Origin: an uncultured Candidatus Saccharibacteria bacterium
GTDB taxonomy: Bacteria > Patescibacteriota > Saccharimonadia > Saccharimonadales > Saccharimonadaceae
DNA length: 64,000 bases
Reading direction: 5' to 3'
NCBI GenBank assembly: GCA_948944455.1
Contig: CARBES010000001.1
Coordinates: 1-64,000 of the forward strand
Part shown: positions 8,955-18,617 of the stretch, in pieces
How positions within the stretch are numbered: position 1 is the first letter of the stretch
Layout of the letters: every line of letters starts with the position of its first letter
Program-made: the position numbers and the translations under genes
Notes under the pieces: generated by a model
The model's database searches: none
What the model was told of the DNA's origin: nothing
The model's input: the letters and a program-made list of their open reading frames with translations, nothing else

Positions 8955-8988
8955 GATGCTGGCAACCTATTAGCGTTGGTTCATATTC

Positions 8989-9198
8989 TTCGTCCGCAGC
9001 GGAGCAAAATACACAAACCATGAGATAACAGTGTATTTGGGCGCAGGAGCGTACTACTCTTCTGGTAGCGCATATAGCTTTCAGAACCTTGGTAATGTCT
9101 ACGGATTGTATTTCAGCGTTGATGCCTCTGTTCCATCCAACATAAATTATTACTACCGCATTGATGGCTTCTCCCTCCGTTGTCTAGCCATAGAGTAA
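8989..9198 (+). pseudogene. Silent C-terminal fragment, cassette 1 right arm
   Basis: 69 residues from FVRSG to GFSLRCLAIE and TAA. The inner part is Tyr/Ser/Gly-rich with AYYSSGSAYSF and GLYF stretches, typical of the FISUMP-type domain end. An in-frame TAG at 8971-8973 precedes the core. No initiator is present. Confidence 0.82.
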
Positions 9199-9248
9199 TC
9201 ATAGGGAGGATGAAGAATATTATAGCTGTCTTGGAGAATATAGAAATG

Positions 9249-9274
9249 CAAAAATCCCTGCGCATCAACAGGGA
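9249..9274 (-). terminator. Terminator of the small gene at 9313-9519
   Basis: On the minus strand, TCCCTG / CAGGGA with an 8-nt loop followed by a T run (A run at 9249-9254 on plus). It lies about 40 nt after the gene's stop. Confidence 0.6.
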
Positions 9275-9312
9275 ATTCTTGCTATACCTAAATAAAATAC
9301 GACGTGCGAATA

Positions 9313-9519
9313 TTAGGCTTTTTTCTTCAAAGTCAAGAAGCCATTGCGTGGATTTTCGTTCACGACGCGATCTTCTGGTAAATCGCACGGAGTACCTTTA
9401 CTACCTTCGGCAGTCTTAGTAAAGAAATAAATCGTCTGTGGTTTACCGCCGCGCAAAGTAACCTCGGATTTGTGCAGGTAGTATGTGACGCCTTTGCTGT
9501 TGGTATGTTGATAGGCCAT
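9313..9519 (-). CDS. Small conserved CPR protein, unknown function
   Basis: A 68-residue basic protein beginning MAYQHTNSKGVTYYLH and containing TLRGGKPQTIYFF and a C-terminal VNENPRNGFLTLKKK. Short proteins of this pattern are recalled from many Patescibacteria and have no assigned function; the recall was not checked. A good Shine-Dalgarno (AAGGAGGG) precedes the ATG and a TATAAT box lies further upstream, so unlike most genes here it has a conventional 5' leader. It has its own terminator. Confidence 0.75.
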   Translation of the reverse strand: MAYQHTNSKGVTYYLHKSEVTLRGGKPQTIYFFTKTAEGSKGTPCDLPEDRVVNENPRNGFLTLKKKA

Positions 9520-9599
9520 TAGGTCCCTCCTTAGATTATTATATCTCTATCTTATGACGACAACTCGGGAGCGTCAAGAGGTTTTCCCCTATTTTTCCG

Positions 9600-9634
9600 T
9601 AAAAATCTTATGTTTTTAGTAAGCATAAGATTTT
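9600..9634. terminator. AT-rich inverted repeat, possible terminator
   Basis: AAAATCTTATG / CATAAGATTTT, an 11-bp perfect stem with an 11-nt loop. On the minus strand it is followed by TTTTT, so it may end transcription of the gene at 9715-10416. An operator role is the alternative because the stem is AT-rich. Confidence 0.45.
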
Positions 9635-9714
9635 AACAGAGGTAAACAGGGAAGAAGCAGGGCTGTCTTATCAAATCGCCTATGTATTTTTTACAACGAT
9701 CAGGGGCGAATAGG

Positions 9715-10416
9715 TTATTTTTTAAGAAATAAGAGCGCTAGGTTGAGTATGCACCAGATTAGTGCGCGCACTGCGATAATAAGTGCAAGTATAATGCAAG
9801 CTAGAGCCGCGAATCCTGCCGCAGTGGGTGCCCAGATCGGGGAAGCATAGTTTCGACGATAAAGTTCCGTTGATGGAATATCGGCCGTCAGCTCGGTGTT
9901 CAGGTTGTCGCTTGCAGGATACTTTGATAATTCTAAAGTCCAGCAATCAAGATAGCCTTGGCTATACCATGCCCAGCCATTTGCGATAGCTTGGGGCTGG
10001 CATATCGCTGCAACGGCCGCATAGATATTTCCGTTCGGATTCGTGTCGTCTGCGAGATTTGATTCGGCTTCCTCAATTGCGGCGTTAGCGGCTCGGAGAT
10101 ATTGCTGTTCCAAGTAAAACGGTCCGGTCCCAAAAATAATTGACTGCACACCGTTGCTCTCCGCGATGTTTACTACGATATGCGATACTACGAAATCGCG
10201 CAGCTCCGTCAGCGTTCGTTCGAGTTCGGCCTCATCTCCGGCCACATCAGCCTCTAACACCGCTGTCCTGAGCTCCACCATTCTGAGATGATTGAATCTT
10301 AGCAATGTTACTGTAAAAAATATTAGTGGCACCAAAATCAAGACCAGCTGCCAAGTCCGCACGGCCTTAAATGGCTTGAGTGCCTTCCTGATTGTGTTTC
10401 GAGCTTTACCACCCAT
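9715..10416 (-). CDS. Two-TM membrane protein, unknown
   Basis: 233 residues from the chosen start. The basic N terminus (MGGKARNTIRKALK) precedes a membrane helix (residues about 22-40). An extracytoplasmic domain of about 145 residues with two Cys follows, then a C-terminal hydrophobic pair of segments (about 190-230). An ATG 9 nt further upstream overlaps the TATAAT -10 box and could not be transcribed from it; the second ATG gives a leaderless mRNA, so it was chosen. No family recognised. Confidence 0.6.
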   Translation of the reverse strand: MGGKARNTIRKALKPFKAVRTWQLVLILVPLIFFTVTLLRFNHLRMVELRTAVLEADVAGDEAELERTLTELRDFVVSHIVVNIAESNGVQSIIFGTGPFYLEQQYLRAANAAIEEAESNLADDTNPNGNIYAAVAAICQPQAIANGWAWYSQGYLDCWTLELSKYPASDNLNTELTADIPSTELYRRNYASPIWAPTAAGFAALACIILALIIAVRALIWCILNLALLFLKK

Positions 10417-10454
10417 TTCCCCCATTATAGCATGTTATCCGCTCACATCCTAGC

Positions 10455-11759
10455 TTATTCGACCGAGCGTGGCGCATGTACGAACTGCGTCGCAGCCGAT
10501 TCTTGATTTCCGGCGTAGACCAACTTTCGTAGCCAAGCATCCGCCGGACCTGCCGTCATAAGTAGTACTAGATAACCCTTATCGTGCCATTTCTTTAGTT
10601 CTTCAGCCAATTTTTCATCTAATTCCGCCGGCTCGGCAACCTTCTTATTCTCCAGCTTCGCAATAAAGTCTGCTGGTTTTAGCTCCTTACCCTTTGGATC
10701 CTCGCGTACTAGATAAGTTGGTAGCCAGTATAGCTTCGCTACCCCCTCAAAAGCCTCTGCATAATCATCTGCCAGTTCGACTTGGCGCGCGTTCTGATGC
10801 GGCTCATAAATCGCCACTACGCCCTTTAGCCCGCGTCGATCGGCTTCTTCTTTAGCAATCTCAACCGTCGCTGCGACCTCCTCCGGGTGGTGCGCATAGT
10901 CCGAGTAATATCCCTCCGAAACTTGCTCAAACCGCCGCCCTACTCCAGGGAATTCATTCATAAATTGCACCAACTTTTTGCGTTGTAAGTTGTGTGAAAA
11001 TCTAGCTAGACCCTTTGGCTTTGGCATAATCCTCTGCAAAACATCGATCGCTAAAGTTGCATCATAACGCCGAGCCTCGCCCGCCAGATCCACCCCTATC
11101 GCGATTTCGTCGCCATGGATCACCTGCTCGCTCTGTCGCTCGAATTGCCGAAATGCCTCTAAATATTCTTTTTCGGTCGGATAAATATCTGGGTGATCAT
11201 ATGAAACTACCGGAATCGCCGCCAGCCATGGATGATAGGCTAAGAAATTTCGGTCGTACTCATCTGCCTCGTAAACGAAGTATTCCGATTTTGGGTCATA
11301 ACGTCCAGCATCCGCGAAAGGTAGCGTCGTTCCGATTAAATAAGATAACGGCATCCCGAGCTTTATTGCTCCCCAAATAATCATTGCCGTAGTGGTTGTT
11401 TTGCCGTGTGTGCCTGCCACCGCAATCATTTTTAACTTCAGTTTTTTTACCAAATAGCTAATCAGTTCGTCGCGTTTCGAAATCTTCAATTTTAGCTTCT
11501 TCGCCATGACAAGTTCCGGATGATCCTCCGGCAAAGCCGAAGTATAAACAAACCAGTCCACCCCATCCTTCTTTGCGCAAGCCTTCAAAAACTCCCCATC
11601 TTGCTCACCGAGGCACATTTTTACCCCGCTATTCACCAGCGCATTCGTAATCGCTCCGGGCGCCATATCTGAGCCATAGACTGTCATCCCGGCGTCCTGC
11701 GCCATCAATGCTAATGGCCCCATCCCTGTTCCTGAAATTCCTGAAATATAAATCTTCAT
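10455..11759 (-). CDS. murC: UDP-N-acetylmuramate-L-alanine ligase (MurC/Mpl family)
   Basis: A Mur ligase of 434 residues that adds the first amino acid to UDP-MurNAc in peptidoglycan synthesis (Mpl, which adds a recycled tripeptide, is the alternative). Seen: the N-terminal Rossmann glycine motif GISGTGMG, the ATP-binding GTHGKTTT near residue 117, EADEYDR near 167, and the C-terminal domain with DYAHHPEEV and YEPHQNAR. The first ATG overlaps the TATAAT box, so the start is set at the ATG three codons later (leaderless). Confidence 0.88.
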   Translation of the reverse strand: MKIYISGISGTGMGPLALMAQDAGMTVYGSDMAPGAITNALVNSGVKMCLGEQDGEFLKACAKKDGVDWFVYTSALPEDHPELVMAKKLKLKISKRDELISYLVKKLKLKMIAVAGTHGKTTTTAMIIWGAIKLGMPLSYLIGTTLPFADAGRYDPKSEYFVYEADEYDRNFLAYHPWLAAIPVVSYDHPDIYPTEKEYLEAFRQFERQSEQVIHGDEIAIGVDLAGEARRYDATLAIDVLQRIMPKPKGLARFSHNLQRKKLVQFMNEFPGVGRRFEQVSEGYYSDYAHHPEEVAATVEIAKEEADRRGLKGVVAIYEPHQNARQVELADDYAEAFEGVAKLYWLPTYLVREDPKGKELKPADFIAKLENKKVAEPAELDEKLAEELKKWHDKGYLVLLMTAGPADAWLRKLVYAGNQESAATQFVHAPRSVE

Positions 11760-11881
11760 TGGATACATTATAGCATAAAACTCTCTCGCTTAATTATTTT
11801 CTATCGAATCAATATCGGTGAGGGTTGGTCATTTTAAAGCATAAACACTTGACTATTTTAGGCATTTTATGATAAAGTATC

Positions 11882-11910
11882 TTGACAATTTTTACTATCT
11901 GTGATACAAT
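11882..11910 (+). promoter_or_regulatory. TTGACA-N17-TACAAT promoter with hairpin leader
   Basis: TTGACA at 11882-11887 and TACAAT at 11905-11910, spacer 17. The roughly 65-nt leader holds an inverted repeat (ATGGACTGAA / TTCAGTTCAT) and then the RBS GGGGAGGA before the ATG at 11980. Confidence 0.75.
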
Positions 11911-11979
11911 GGAAGTATGGACTGAAAATTTTACTACATTCAGTTCATAGTACAAAACTCTATGGGGAGGATAGAAATA

Positions 11980-12771
11980 ATGTTTCACAATTGGAATTGG
12001 TGGTATCTGTATCTTACGGTCTGTGTGGCGCTCTATTTTGCCTACGGCTACAACCTGCATTACGCTGACGGTTGTACTGTGCGAGAGCGCAAACACCTGA
12101 AGGATTGGCAAGAGATTGCCGCCTGGGTTTTGGCGTCGTCTGGACTTAGCGCCATGGTTATCAGCGAGTCTTACCATGGGATTTTCCAGGTTGCCCGCAA
12201 TCTCCTTGGTGGGAGGGGCGATGACCTAGATGAGCTCGTCGCTGGGCTTTTCCTTATGGCGGGGGCTATCGCCTTCATCTTTGCCCTGTTGTTCTTCGCC
12301 TCAGTACTGGGGGAAGCCGTCAGTATTAAACGCGCCAATAAGCAGGCTCTTGTCCGCCGCGCTTATTGCCGTAACCACTGCCGGTCGGAAGTTTGCTGGG
12401 CTTGCAAAAAGTCTCGCAGCTTTGCCTGCCCAGTAGGAATTGACCGCACGCCGGTTTGGGTGATGCGCGACGAAGAGCTGTTGGCAATGATGAAAGCGAT
12501 CGAGACTGGCGAGAAGGATGGCGAACCTGTGCCTTGCGAACTCAAAACTTTGAGGGATGGCACCTGTGAGTTTCTTTTCGATATGCCGGTCTACAAGGAC
12601 TATGGCGACAAATCGCCTCGCCGTCTGACGACTCCGCCCGAGTTCAAAGTGGGCGGCTGCGTTATCGCGACTCTGTCTTTGCCAGGCAGCAATCGTACCG
12701 AGAAGGATATCAATACTCTTCGCGCGGTTTTGCGTACGCAGGGCGAGCCTCTGCCGGTCAGTCGGAACTGA
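11980..12771 (+). CDS. Three-TM membrane protein with Cys-rich segment, unknown
   Basis: 263 residues. The start was placed at the ATG 10 nt after GGGGAGGA rather than at an ATG overlapping that RBS. Membrane helices lie at about residues 8-22, 45-62 and 85-108. A soluble part with a Cys/His-rich patch (YCRNHCRSEVCWACKKS, near 135-150) could bind metal (inference). The gene looks more GC-rich than murC and sbcB by eye, and has a leadered promoter, so it may be transferred. No family recognised. Confidence 0.7.
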   Translation: MFHNWNWWYLYLTVCVALYFAYGYNLHYADGCTVRERKHLKDWQEIAAWVLASSGLSAMVISESYHGIFQVARNLLGGRGDDLDELVAGLFLMAGAIAFIFALLFFASVLGEAVSIKRANKQALVRRAYCRNHCRSEVCWACKKSRSFACPVGIDRTPVWVMRDEELLAMMKAIETGEKDGEPVPCELKTLRDGTCEFLFDMPVYKDYGDKSPRRLTTPPEFKVGGCVIATLSLPGSNRTEKDINTLRAVLRTQGEPLPVSRN

Positions 12772-12798
12772 ACCGTATCCACCTCCAACGCACCTTAC

Positions 12799-12827
12799 AA
12801 AGCCCCCAGCAGCTAGCTGGGGGCTTT
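12799..12827 (+). terminator. Rho-independent terminator
   Basis: AAAGCCCCCAGC / GCTGGGGGCTTT with a 5-nt loop, 28 nt after the preceding stop. Confidence 0.85.
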
Positions 12828-12889
12828 ATCCTTTCCTGGGCTCGGTGCTAAAAGCGCCCGAATCTCGCCATCTCCTGTATAATAGGACT

Positions 12890-14362
12890 ATGCGCGAGAC
12901 TTTTTATTTTTACGATCTCGAGACTTCTGGTCTGAACCCGCGTTCAGACCGTATTATGCAGTTTGCTGGCCAGCGTACAGATGCTGATTTTAATCCGATT
13001 GGTGAGCCGACGAATGTTCTGGTCGCTCTGGCCGAGGACACTTTGCCGAGCCCCGGCGCGATTATGGTGACCGGCATTACCCCGCAGCAAGCTCGCACCG
13101 ATGGTATGACCGAGCGCGAATTTTGCGATTTTTTTATGAAAGAAATCGCTACGCCGAATACTACGATTATGGGTTACAATTCGGTGCGGTTTGATGATGA
13201 GTTTATGCGCAATACTCTGTGGCGCAATTTTTACGATTCCTACGAGTGGCAATGGAAAGATGGTCGGAGCCGTTGGGATTTGCTCGACGTAGTGCGGATG
13301 ACGCGGGCGCTGCGTCCGGAGGGGATTGAATGGCCGGTGACCGAAGATGGCCACTCGACTAACCGCCTTGAGCTAATCACGAAACTGAACCATATCGAAC
13401 ATGAGCACGCACATGACGCGTTAGCTGATGTGGTAGCACTAATCGAGGTGACGAAGTTGATTAAGCAATACCAGCCGCAGCTCTTTAATTTTCTTTATGA
13501 TCTGCGCGGGAAGCGTGCCGTGGGACAGCTAGTGAATCTCGAGCGTCCGCAGCCGTTTGTCTACGCTTCGGGTCGTTACTCCTCGAAGTATGAAAAGACG
13601 ACGGTAGCTTACCCGATTGCATCGGCGCCAAATGGAAATATCTTGGTCTTTGATTTGCGGTATAATCTTGATGAACTTCTGGCACAGGAGGAGGCCGGCC
13701 GGGCGAAGCTGGCCGAACGAAAAGCCGCTGGCGAAAAGTCACCGAAACGGGCTTTCTATGAGCTAGAACCGTGGGAAAAGCATTATTTTCCGATTGTGAA
13801 AAAACTGCAATACAATCGCTGCCCGGCGGTGGCACCGATCGGAGTGCTCGAAAAAGCGGATGGTTGGCAAAAGCTCCAACTTACAAAAACGCAAATTGAA
13901 CAGAACCTCAAGAGTCTCCAGGCACACCCAGAGTTTATTGAACGAATGGCGGGGATTAATCGGCCAGATTTTCCTCCTTCTGAGGACGTCGAATCAGCAC
14001 TTTACGATGGCTTTCTTGGCGAACATGATCGTATGCTTTGCGCAACGGTGCGGGCGAACGATGCGGCGCTCTTGGCTGACTATCATCCGGATTTTGTCGA
14101 TGAACGTCTGCCAGATTTATTGCTACACTACAAGGCAAAGAACTTCCCGAGTGCCTTAGCCGAAGATGAAGTCCCGAAGTGGGAAGAATACCGCACTAAA
14201 CGTCTCACAAAACAGTCGGAGATCTTCTTGAAGGAAATCTCCCGTATTCAACAGATGCTGGCCCGTGATGAAACTTTTGGTAGTAAAACCCCTGACGAGT
14301 GTGCTTTCTTGGTTGAAGAATTGCTACTCTGGTATGAAAGCCTACAGCCGGAGGACTACTAG
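12890..14362 (+). CDS. sbcB: Exodeoxyribonuclease I
   Basis: A 3'-5' single-strand DNA exonuclease of 490 residues, used in recombination and mismatch repair. Seen: DEDD-type motifs Exo I (YDLETSG, residues 7-13), Exo II (GYNSVRFDDEFMRN near 100), and Exo III with the catalytic H (HDALADV near 185). Also present are the ExoI-specific stretches WKDGRSRWDLLDVVRM and ALRPEGIEWP. The first ATG of the frame (12845) is ignored: a TATAAT box at about 12879-12884 puts the leaderless start at 12890, where family homology begins. Confidence 0.92.
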   Translation: MRETFYFYDLETSGLNPRSDRIMQFAGQRTDADFNPIGEPTNVLVALAEDTLPSPGAIMVTGITPQQARTDGMTEREFCDFFMKEIATPNTTIMGYNSVRFDDEFMRNTLWRNFYDSYEWQWKDGRSRWDLLDVVRMTRALRPEGIEWPVTEDGHSTNRLELITKLNHIEHEHAHDALADVVALIEVTKLIKQYQPQLFNFLYDLRGKRAVGQLVNLERPQPFVYASGRYSSKYEKTTVAYPIASAPNGNILVFDLRYNLDELLAQEEAGRAKLAERKAAGEKSPKRAFYELEPWEKHYFPIVKKLQYNRCPAVAPIGVLEKADGWQKLQLTKTQIEQNLKSLQAHPEFIERMAGINRPDFPPSEDVESALYDGFLGEHDRMLCATVRANDAALLADYHPDFVDERLPDLLLHYKAKNFPSALAEDEVPKWEEYRTKRLTKQSEIFLKEISRIQQMLARDETFGSKTPDECAFLVEELLLWYESLQPEDY

Positions 14363-14379
14363 GTCTTAACGGCGTTTTG

Positions 14380-14462
14380 CAACCGTGCTGAAGGCTCTTT
14401 TAGGCTGGCGCGGGTTCGATTCTTTAGATGAGGAGAGCGCCACCAAGCCTTCAGTACAGTTG
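14380..14462. other. Long imperfect hairpin between sbcB and uvrA
   Basis: CAACCGTGCTGAAGGCT (14380-14396) pairs with AGCCTTCAGTACAGTTG (14446-14462): 17 positions with one mismatch and one G-U. A nested stem TGGCGC/GCGCCA lies at 14406-14411 and 14437-14442. There is no T run on either strand, so it is not an ordinary terminator. It could be a small RNA, a processing signal or a repeat element. Confidence 0.6.
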
Positions 14463-14498
14463 TAAAAAACGTGTCACTGAGGTATAATATACACCGAC

Positions 14499-17495
14499 AT
14501 GAGCGATAACTTTATCCAAGTCCGTGGTGCACGGCAGCATAATCTGAAAGATCTGAGCGTCGATATTCCACGCGACAAGCTTGTCGTAATTACGGGGTTG
14601 TCTGGCTCAGGCAAGTCGAGCTTGGCCTTCGATACGATTTATGCCGAAGGGCAGCGCCGCTACGTCGAGAGTCTTTCGAGCTATGCTCGGATGTTTCTCG
14701 GCGTGATGGATAAACCGGATGTAGACAGTATTACGGGTCTTTCGCCAGCAATCTCGATCGATCAGAAGTCGACCAGTCGCAACCCGCGTTCGACCGTAGC
14801 GACCGTGACCGAGGTTTATGACTATTTACGCTTACTTTTTGCACGCGTAGGAGTGCCGCATTGTCCAATTTGTCATCGCGAGGTGCACCGCCGTAGTGTT
14901 GAGGACATCGTGAACGAAGTTATGAAACTTCCGGCTGGTAGCAAGCTAATGCTACTCGCACCACTCGTCTCGCAGAAGAAGGGCAGTTTTCAGCATATTC
15001 CAGACCAGTACCAGTCGAAAGGTTTTTCGCGGGTGCGGATCGACGGGATTGTTTATGCGCTGGACGAGTTTCCAGAGCTAAACAAGAACGATCGTCACGA
15101 TATTGAGATCGTGGTTGACCGTTTTATCCTCTCGCCGGACCTCCTTAGCCGTATTTCCGGTTCAATCGAACAAGCTCTCGAACTCGGTCAGGGAATTATT
15201 AAATTGTTAAAAATTAACGACAATAGCACAACGATTGAAGCGCATGGTATTCGGCAATCCGGTGTCTCTCTGCGAGGGGGTCCGGAAGTTACGACTGAGG
15301 ATGCAGCGCGCGAAGCCCGTGACGACGGGACTGAGCGACGCGTCCTTCGCGGAGATGACGCCGAATTGCCGAACGGCGATACGCTTTATACGTTCTCGCA
15401 GCGCTATGCTTGTGAACTCCATCCCGACGAACTAATCCCAGAGCTAGAGCCACGTTTGTTTAGTTTTAACGCACCTCAAGGAGCCTGTCCGACTTGTACT
15501 GGCCTCGGTACGCGCCTTGAGATTGACCCGAATCTCATTCTGAATCCGAATCTCACTATTGCTGAGGGCGGTATTCGACCATTTAACCGAGTGACGCAGG
15601 AATCTTGGTGGCTGCGCCGTCTGGAAGTTGTCGGTGAACGGCACGGCTTTTCTTGCCATGTACCGATTCGGGAGATTTCTGAGGAAAATATTCAGAAAAT
15701 TCTCTACGGTACTGGTGACGAGAAATACGAGGTGAAAGTCGGCGGTCATGGTAAGTGGGGAAACGGTGCAACTTACCAATCGACTTATGAGGGCGTAATT
15801 CCGACCTTGGAGCGTCGCCACCGCGAGACCGACTCGGAGTTTATTCGCAAAGACATTGAGCGCTTTATGCGTGTACACGAGTGTCAGACCTGCCACGGTG
15901 CGCGCCTGAAGCCGGCCGTTCTTGCTGTTACGGTGCATGGGCTAAACATCGTTGATATGTGTAATCTTGATGTCGATGCTACGCTAGAGGTTTTGAAGGG
16001 TGACCTGGAATTTAATGAATCCGAACAGATGATTGCGGGTCCAATTTTGAAAGAAATTCGCGAACGAGTGCAGTTCATGCAGGACGTCGGGCTGGGCTAT
16101 CTCGAGCTCGGTCGGGCGGCAAACACTCTCTCCGGTGGTGAGGCTCAGCGGATTCGTCTCGCGACCCAGATCGGTTCGGGGCTCCAGGGTGTGCTCTATG
16201 TGCTTGATGAGCCGTCGATTGGTTTGCATCAGCGTGATAACGACAAATTAATCGCTACACTGAAGCATCTCCGCGATTTGAAAAACACAGTTCTAGTCGT
16301 CGAACATGACGAGGATACTATGCGCGAATCGGACTATATCATCGATATTGGTCCGGGAGCCGGAAAGAATGGCGGTCGCTTAGTTGCTGCTGGTACGCCT
16401 GAAGAAGTCGCGAAGAATGACAACTCAGTAACAGGAAAATACTTGTCGGGTAAGTTGGAAATTCCAGTGCCAAAGAAGCGTCGTAAGCCAAAGAAAGACC
16501 AAGAGTTGGTCGTGGTGGGTGCGCGCGAGAATAACCTGAAGAATATTGACGTACACTTTCCGCTTGGAGTAATGACGGTGGTTTCTGGTGTGTCTGGCTC
16601 TGGTAAATCGACACTCGTGAACGAAATTCTCGCCAACGAACTATTAGCTCGACTCCACCGTGCGCAGACCGTCTCGGGGCTGCATGAACGAATTGATGGT
16701 ATCGAACATCTCGATAAATGTATCGTGATTGACCAATCGCCGATTGGTCGTACTCCGCGCTCGAACCCGGCGACTTATACCGGTGTCTTTAACCAGATCC
16801 GTGAACTTTTTGCGAAGCAACCCGAGGCGGAGCTTCGTGGCTACAAGGCTGGGCGTTTCAGTTTCAATGTGAAGGGTGGCCGTTGTGAAGCTTGTCAGGG
16901 CGACGGCGTGAATAAGATTGAAATGCACTTCTTGCCAGATGTCTACGTGACCTGCCCGACTTGTCATGGTAAACGTTATAATCGCGAAGCGCTCGAGATC
17001 AAGTATAAGGGTAAAGACATTGCCGAGGTGCTTGATATGACGATTGATGAAGCGGTTGAGTTCTTTGAGAATATTCCATCAATTTTGCCAAAGCTAAAAA
17101 CGATCCAAGAGGTCGGCCTTGGCTATATCAAACTTGGCCAGCCGGCTACGACTTTTTCCGGTGGGGAAGCGCAACGGATTAAGCTCGCGACTGAGCTCGC
17201 CCGTCGCAGCACCGGCAAGACTCTCTACATCCTCGACGAACCGACCACTGGTCTTCATACAGATGATGTGAAACGCCTACTCGATATTCTTGGGCGGCTA
17301 GTCGACGGCGGCAACTCGATGATTATTATCGAGCATAACCTCCATGTCATTAAATCGGCTGACTGGATTATCGATATGGGCCCAGAAGGTGGTCTCCATG
17401 GCGGCCAAGTCGTTGCACAGGGTACGCCGGAGCAGCTGGCGAAGGATTCCAATACTCCGACCGGGAAATACCTGAAAGACGCGCTGGGGTTGTAA
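14499..17495 (+). CDS. uvrA: UvrABC excinuclease subunit A
   Basis: DNA-damage recognition ATPase of nucleotide excision repair, 998 residues. Seen: two ABC ATPase halves, each with Walker A (GLSGSGKSS near residue 32; GVSGSGKST near 696) and signature ([12 protein letters not shown] near 545; [12 protein letters not shown] near 887). Zinc-finger CxxC pairs (CPICH, CPTC, CEAC/CPTC) and the UvrB-binding region are also present. All key motifs look intact. The start is supported by a TATAAT-type box 14 nt upstream and by family homology from residue 4. uvrC is 12 kb upstream on the same strand. Confidence 0.97.
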   Translation: MSDNFIQVRGARQHNLKDLSVDIPRDKLVVITGLSGSGKSSLAFDTIYAEGQRRYVESLSSYARMFLGVMDKPDVDSITGLSPAISIDQKSTSRNPRSTVATVTEVYDYLRLLFARVGVPHCPICHREVHRRSVEDIVNEVMKLPAGSKLMLLAPLVSQKKGSFQHIPDQYQSKGFSRVRIDGIVYALDEFPELNKNDRHDIEIVVDRFILSPDLLSRISGSIEQALELGQGIIKLLKINDNSTTIEAHGIRQSGVSLRGGPEVTTEDAAREARDDGTERRVLRGDDAELPNGDTLYTFSQRYACELHPDELIPELEPRLFSFNAPQGACPTCTGLGTRLEIDPNLILNPNLTIAEGGIRPFNRVTQESWWLRRLEVVGERHGFSCHVPIREISEENIQKILYGTGDEKYEVKVGGHGKWGNGATYQSTYEGVIPTLERRHRETDSEFIRKDIERFMRVHECQTCHGARLKPAVLAVTVHGLNIVDMCNLDVDATLEVLKGDLEFNESEQMIAGPILKEIRERVQFMQDVGLGYLELGRAANTLSGGEAQRIRLATQIGSGLQGVLYVLDEPSIGLHQRDNDKLIATLKHLRDLKNTVLVVEHDEDTMRESDYIIDIGPGAGKNGGRLVAAGTPEEVAKNDNSVTGKYLSGKLEIPVPKKRRKPKKDQELVVVGARENNLKNIDVHFPLGVMTVVSGVSGSGKSTLVNEILANELLARLHRAQTVSGLHERIDGIEHLDKCIVIDQSPIGRTPRSNPATYTGVFNQIRELFAKQPEAELRGYKAGRFSFNVKGGRCEACQGDGVNKIEMHFLPDVYVTCPTCHGKRYNREALEIKYKGKDIAEVLDMTIDEAVEFFENIPSILPKLKTIQEVGLGYIKLGQPATTFSGGEAQRIKLATELARRSTGKTLYILDEPTTGLHTDDVKRLLDILGRLVDGGNSMIIIEHNLHVIKSADWIIDMGPEGGLHGGQVVAQGTPEQLAKDSNTPTGKYLKDALGL

Positions 17496-18617
17496 GTGCT
17501 AAAGGTCGACGTCGGTAGCCTAGTCGGGGTGCTGGCGTTTCTCTCGGCGACCTTTTTGGCGATTGTGGTGATTTTATTTAATGATCTCGACCGTGGCTTG
17601 CGGCTGGATCGTCATTTGATTATTACCCGAATTTTGCGCTTACCCGAGCTCTTAATCCTGACGACTGTGTTGGGCGGTGTTTTGTTCATGGCGATCTGGG
17701 GCGCGACGCTAGAATGGGTTTGGCTTCACCAAGTTCTGTGGTGGCTTGCCGTGGCAGTCTCGCTTGTTTATTTTGCTTTGGTTGTTCTGGTTTTGATCGC
17801 TGCGGTTAGCTGGCTGAACTCTGAAGATCATTCTAGCCCTTGGCGGGGTTCCTATCGCGAAGAGAGACGGATTAAATACCTTACCGAGCGCGACTATGCT
17901 CATACGCTCCCAACCTGGCAAGAATTTTGGCATGATGATAAAACTTACGTTTTTCTCGGCAACGGACATTTTCTGCCGTATGTTAAGGCCTTTTTGGATT
18001 ATTTGAGCCAAATTCCGTCGATATACCAAGCGGAGGCGGAGACATTATTTAGCGATTTTATCATAGCGATGCTGCGGATGCAGAAGCGAGACGGTGTCAC
18101 CCTGGAGCCGAGCTTATTTGGTTGCCTTTTGATACATTTTGAACAGGCCTATGTCTCTAAAAGCTATCAGCTCAATGATTGGCGAAGATTAATCCAGAGC
18201 TATCTGGACATTATGCGTTTGCAAGATCTGGCCGCCCTGGACGGTAATCTGCCGTTCGACTCGGCTCGGGAGCGCGAAGCCGGCGTTCCGTCTCGGCAAG
18301 ATTTTTTGCGCGAGAATCCAGAGTTTATTAAAAATCCTTGGCGGGAATCCTTTGAGCATTATCTCACCGATGGTTTCCCGCTACGGGATGCTCGGGCGGT
18401 GCGAGCTCTAGCAGGAACAATTCGGCAACATTATCTCATTTTTGGCTCTAGGGAACCTGATGAGGTGAAAAAGTTCCTTCGCGCGCGGCGCAGGATAAGC
18501 GCTGGCGCTACGCGACGGTTGTATGGCGAATTGATCAAACTGATTGACGCGCCGGATAGTCGTTCGCTGGCTAAGTTTCTAATCAGCCAAATTAAGCCCG
18601 AAAATAACAATGATTAG
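17496..18617 (+). CDS. Membrane protein abutting uvrA, unknown
   Basis: A 373-residue protein whose GTG start directly follows the uvrA stop, so it is translated from the same message. Three hydrophobic helices lie at about residues 7-29, 47-70 and 82-108. A cytoplasmic, mostly helical domain of about 260 residues rich in Arg, Trp and Tyr follows. No motif was recognised, and there is no evidence that it works in DNA repair beyond co-transcription. Confidence 0.65.
   Translation: MLKVDVGSLVGVLAFLSATFLAIVVILFNDLDRGLRLDRHLIITRILRLPELLILTTVLGGVLFMAIWGATLEWVWLHQVLWWLAVAVSLVYFALVVLVLIAAVSWLNSEDHSSPWRGSYREERRIKYLTERDYAHTLPTWQEFWHDDKTYVFLGNGHFLPYVKAFLDYLSQIPSIYQAEAETLFSDFIIAMLRMQKRDGVTLEPSLFGCLLIHFEQAYVSKSYQLNDWRRLIQSYLDIMRLQDLAALDGNLPFDSAREREAGVPSRQDFLRENPEFIKNPWRESFEHYLTDGFPLRDARAVRALAGTIRQHYLIFGSREPDEVKKFLRARRRISAGATRRLYGELIKLIDAPDSRSLAKFLISQIKPENNND

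Larger units (their letters stand above)
8714..9217. repeat. Silent two-arm cassette 1 (surface-protein C-termini)
   Basis: Terminal inverted repeats at 8721-8764 and 9173-9217. A central perfect 18-bp inverted repeat (8939-8956 and 8987-9004) flanks a 30-nt spacer. Each half reads outward from the centre and encodes a variable C-terminal fragment. No start codon, promoter or recombinase lies inside. The 30-nt spacer is nearly identical to that of the cassette at 39.1 kb. Confidence 0.85.

Noticed and set aside
14411..14425. GGGTTCGATTC resembling a tRNA T-loop
   Set aside because: No acceptor, D or anticodon arms can be formed around it; the surrounding bases pair in a long hairpin instead. 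No tRNA or rRNA gene was found in any gap.
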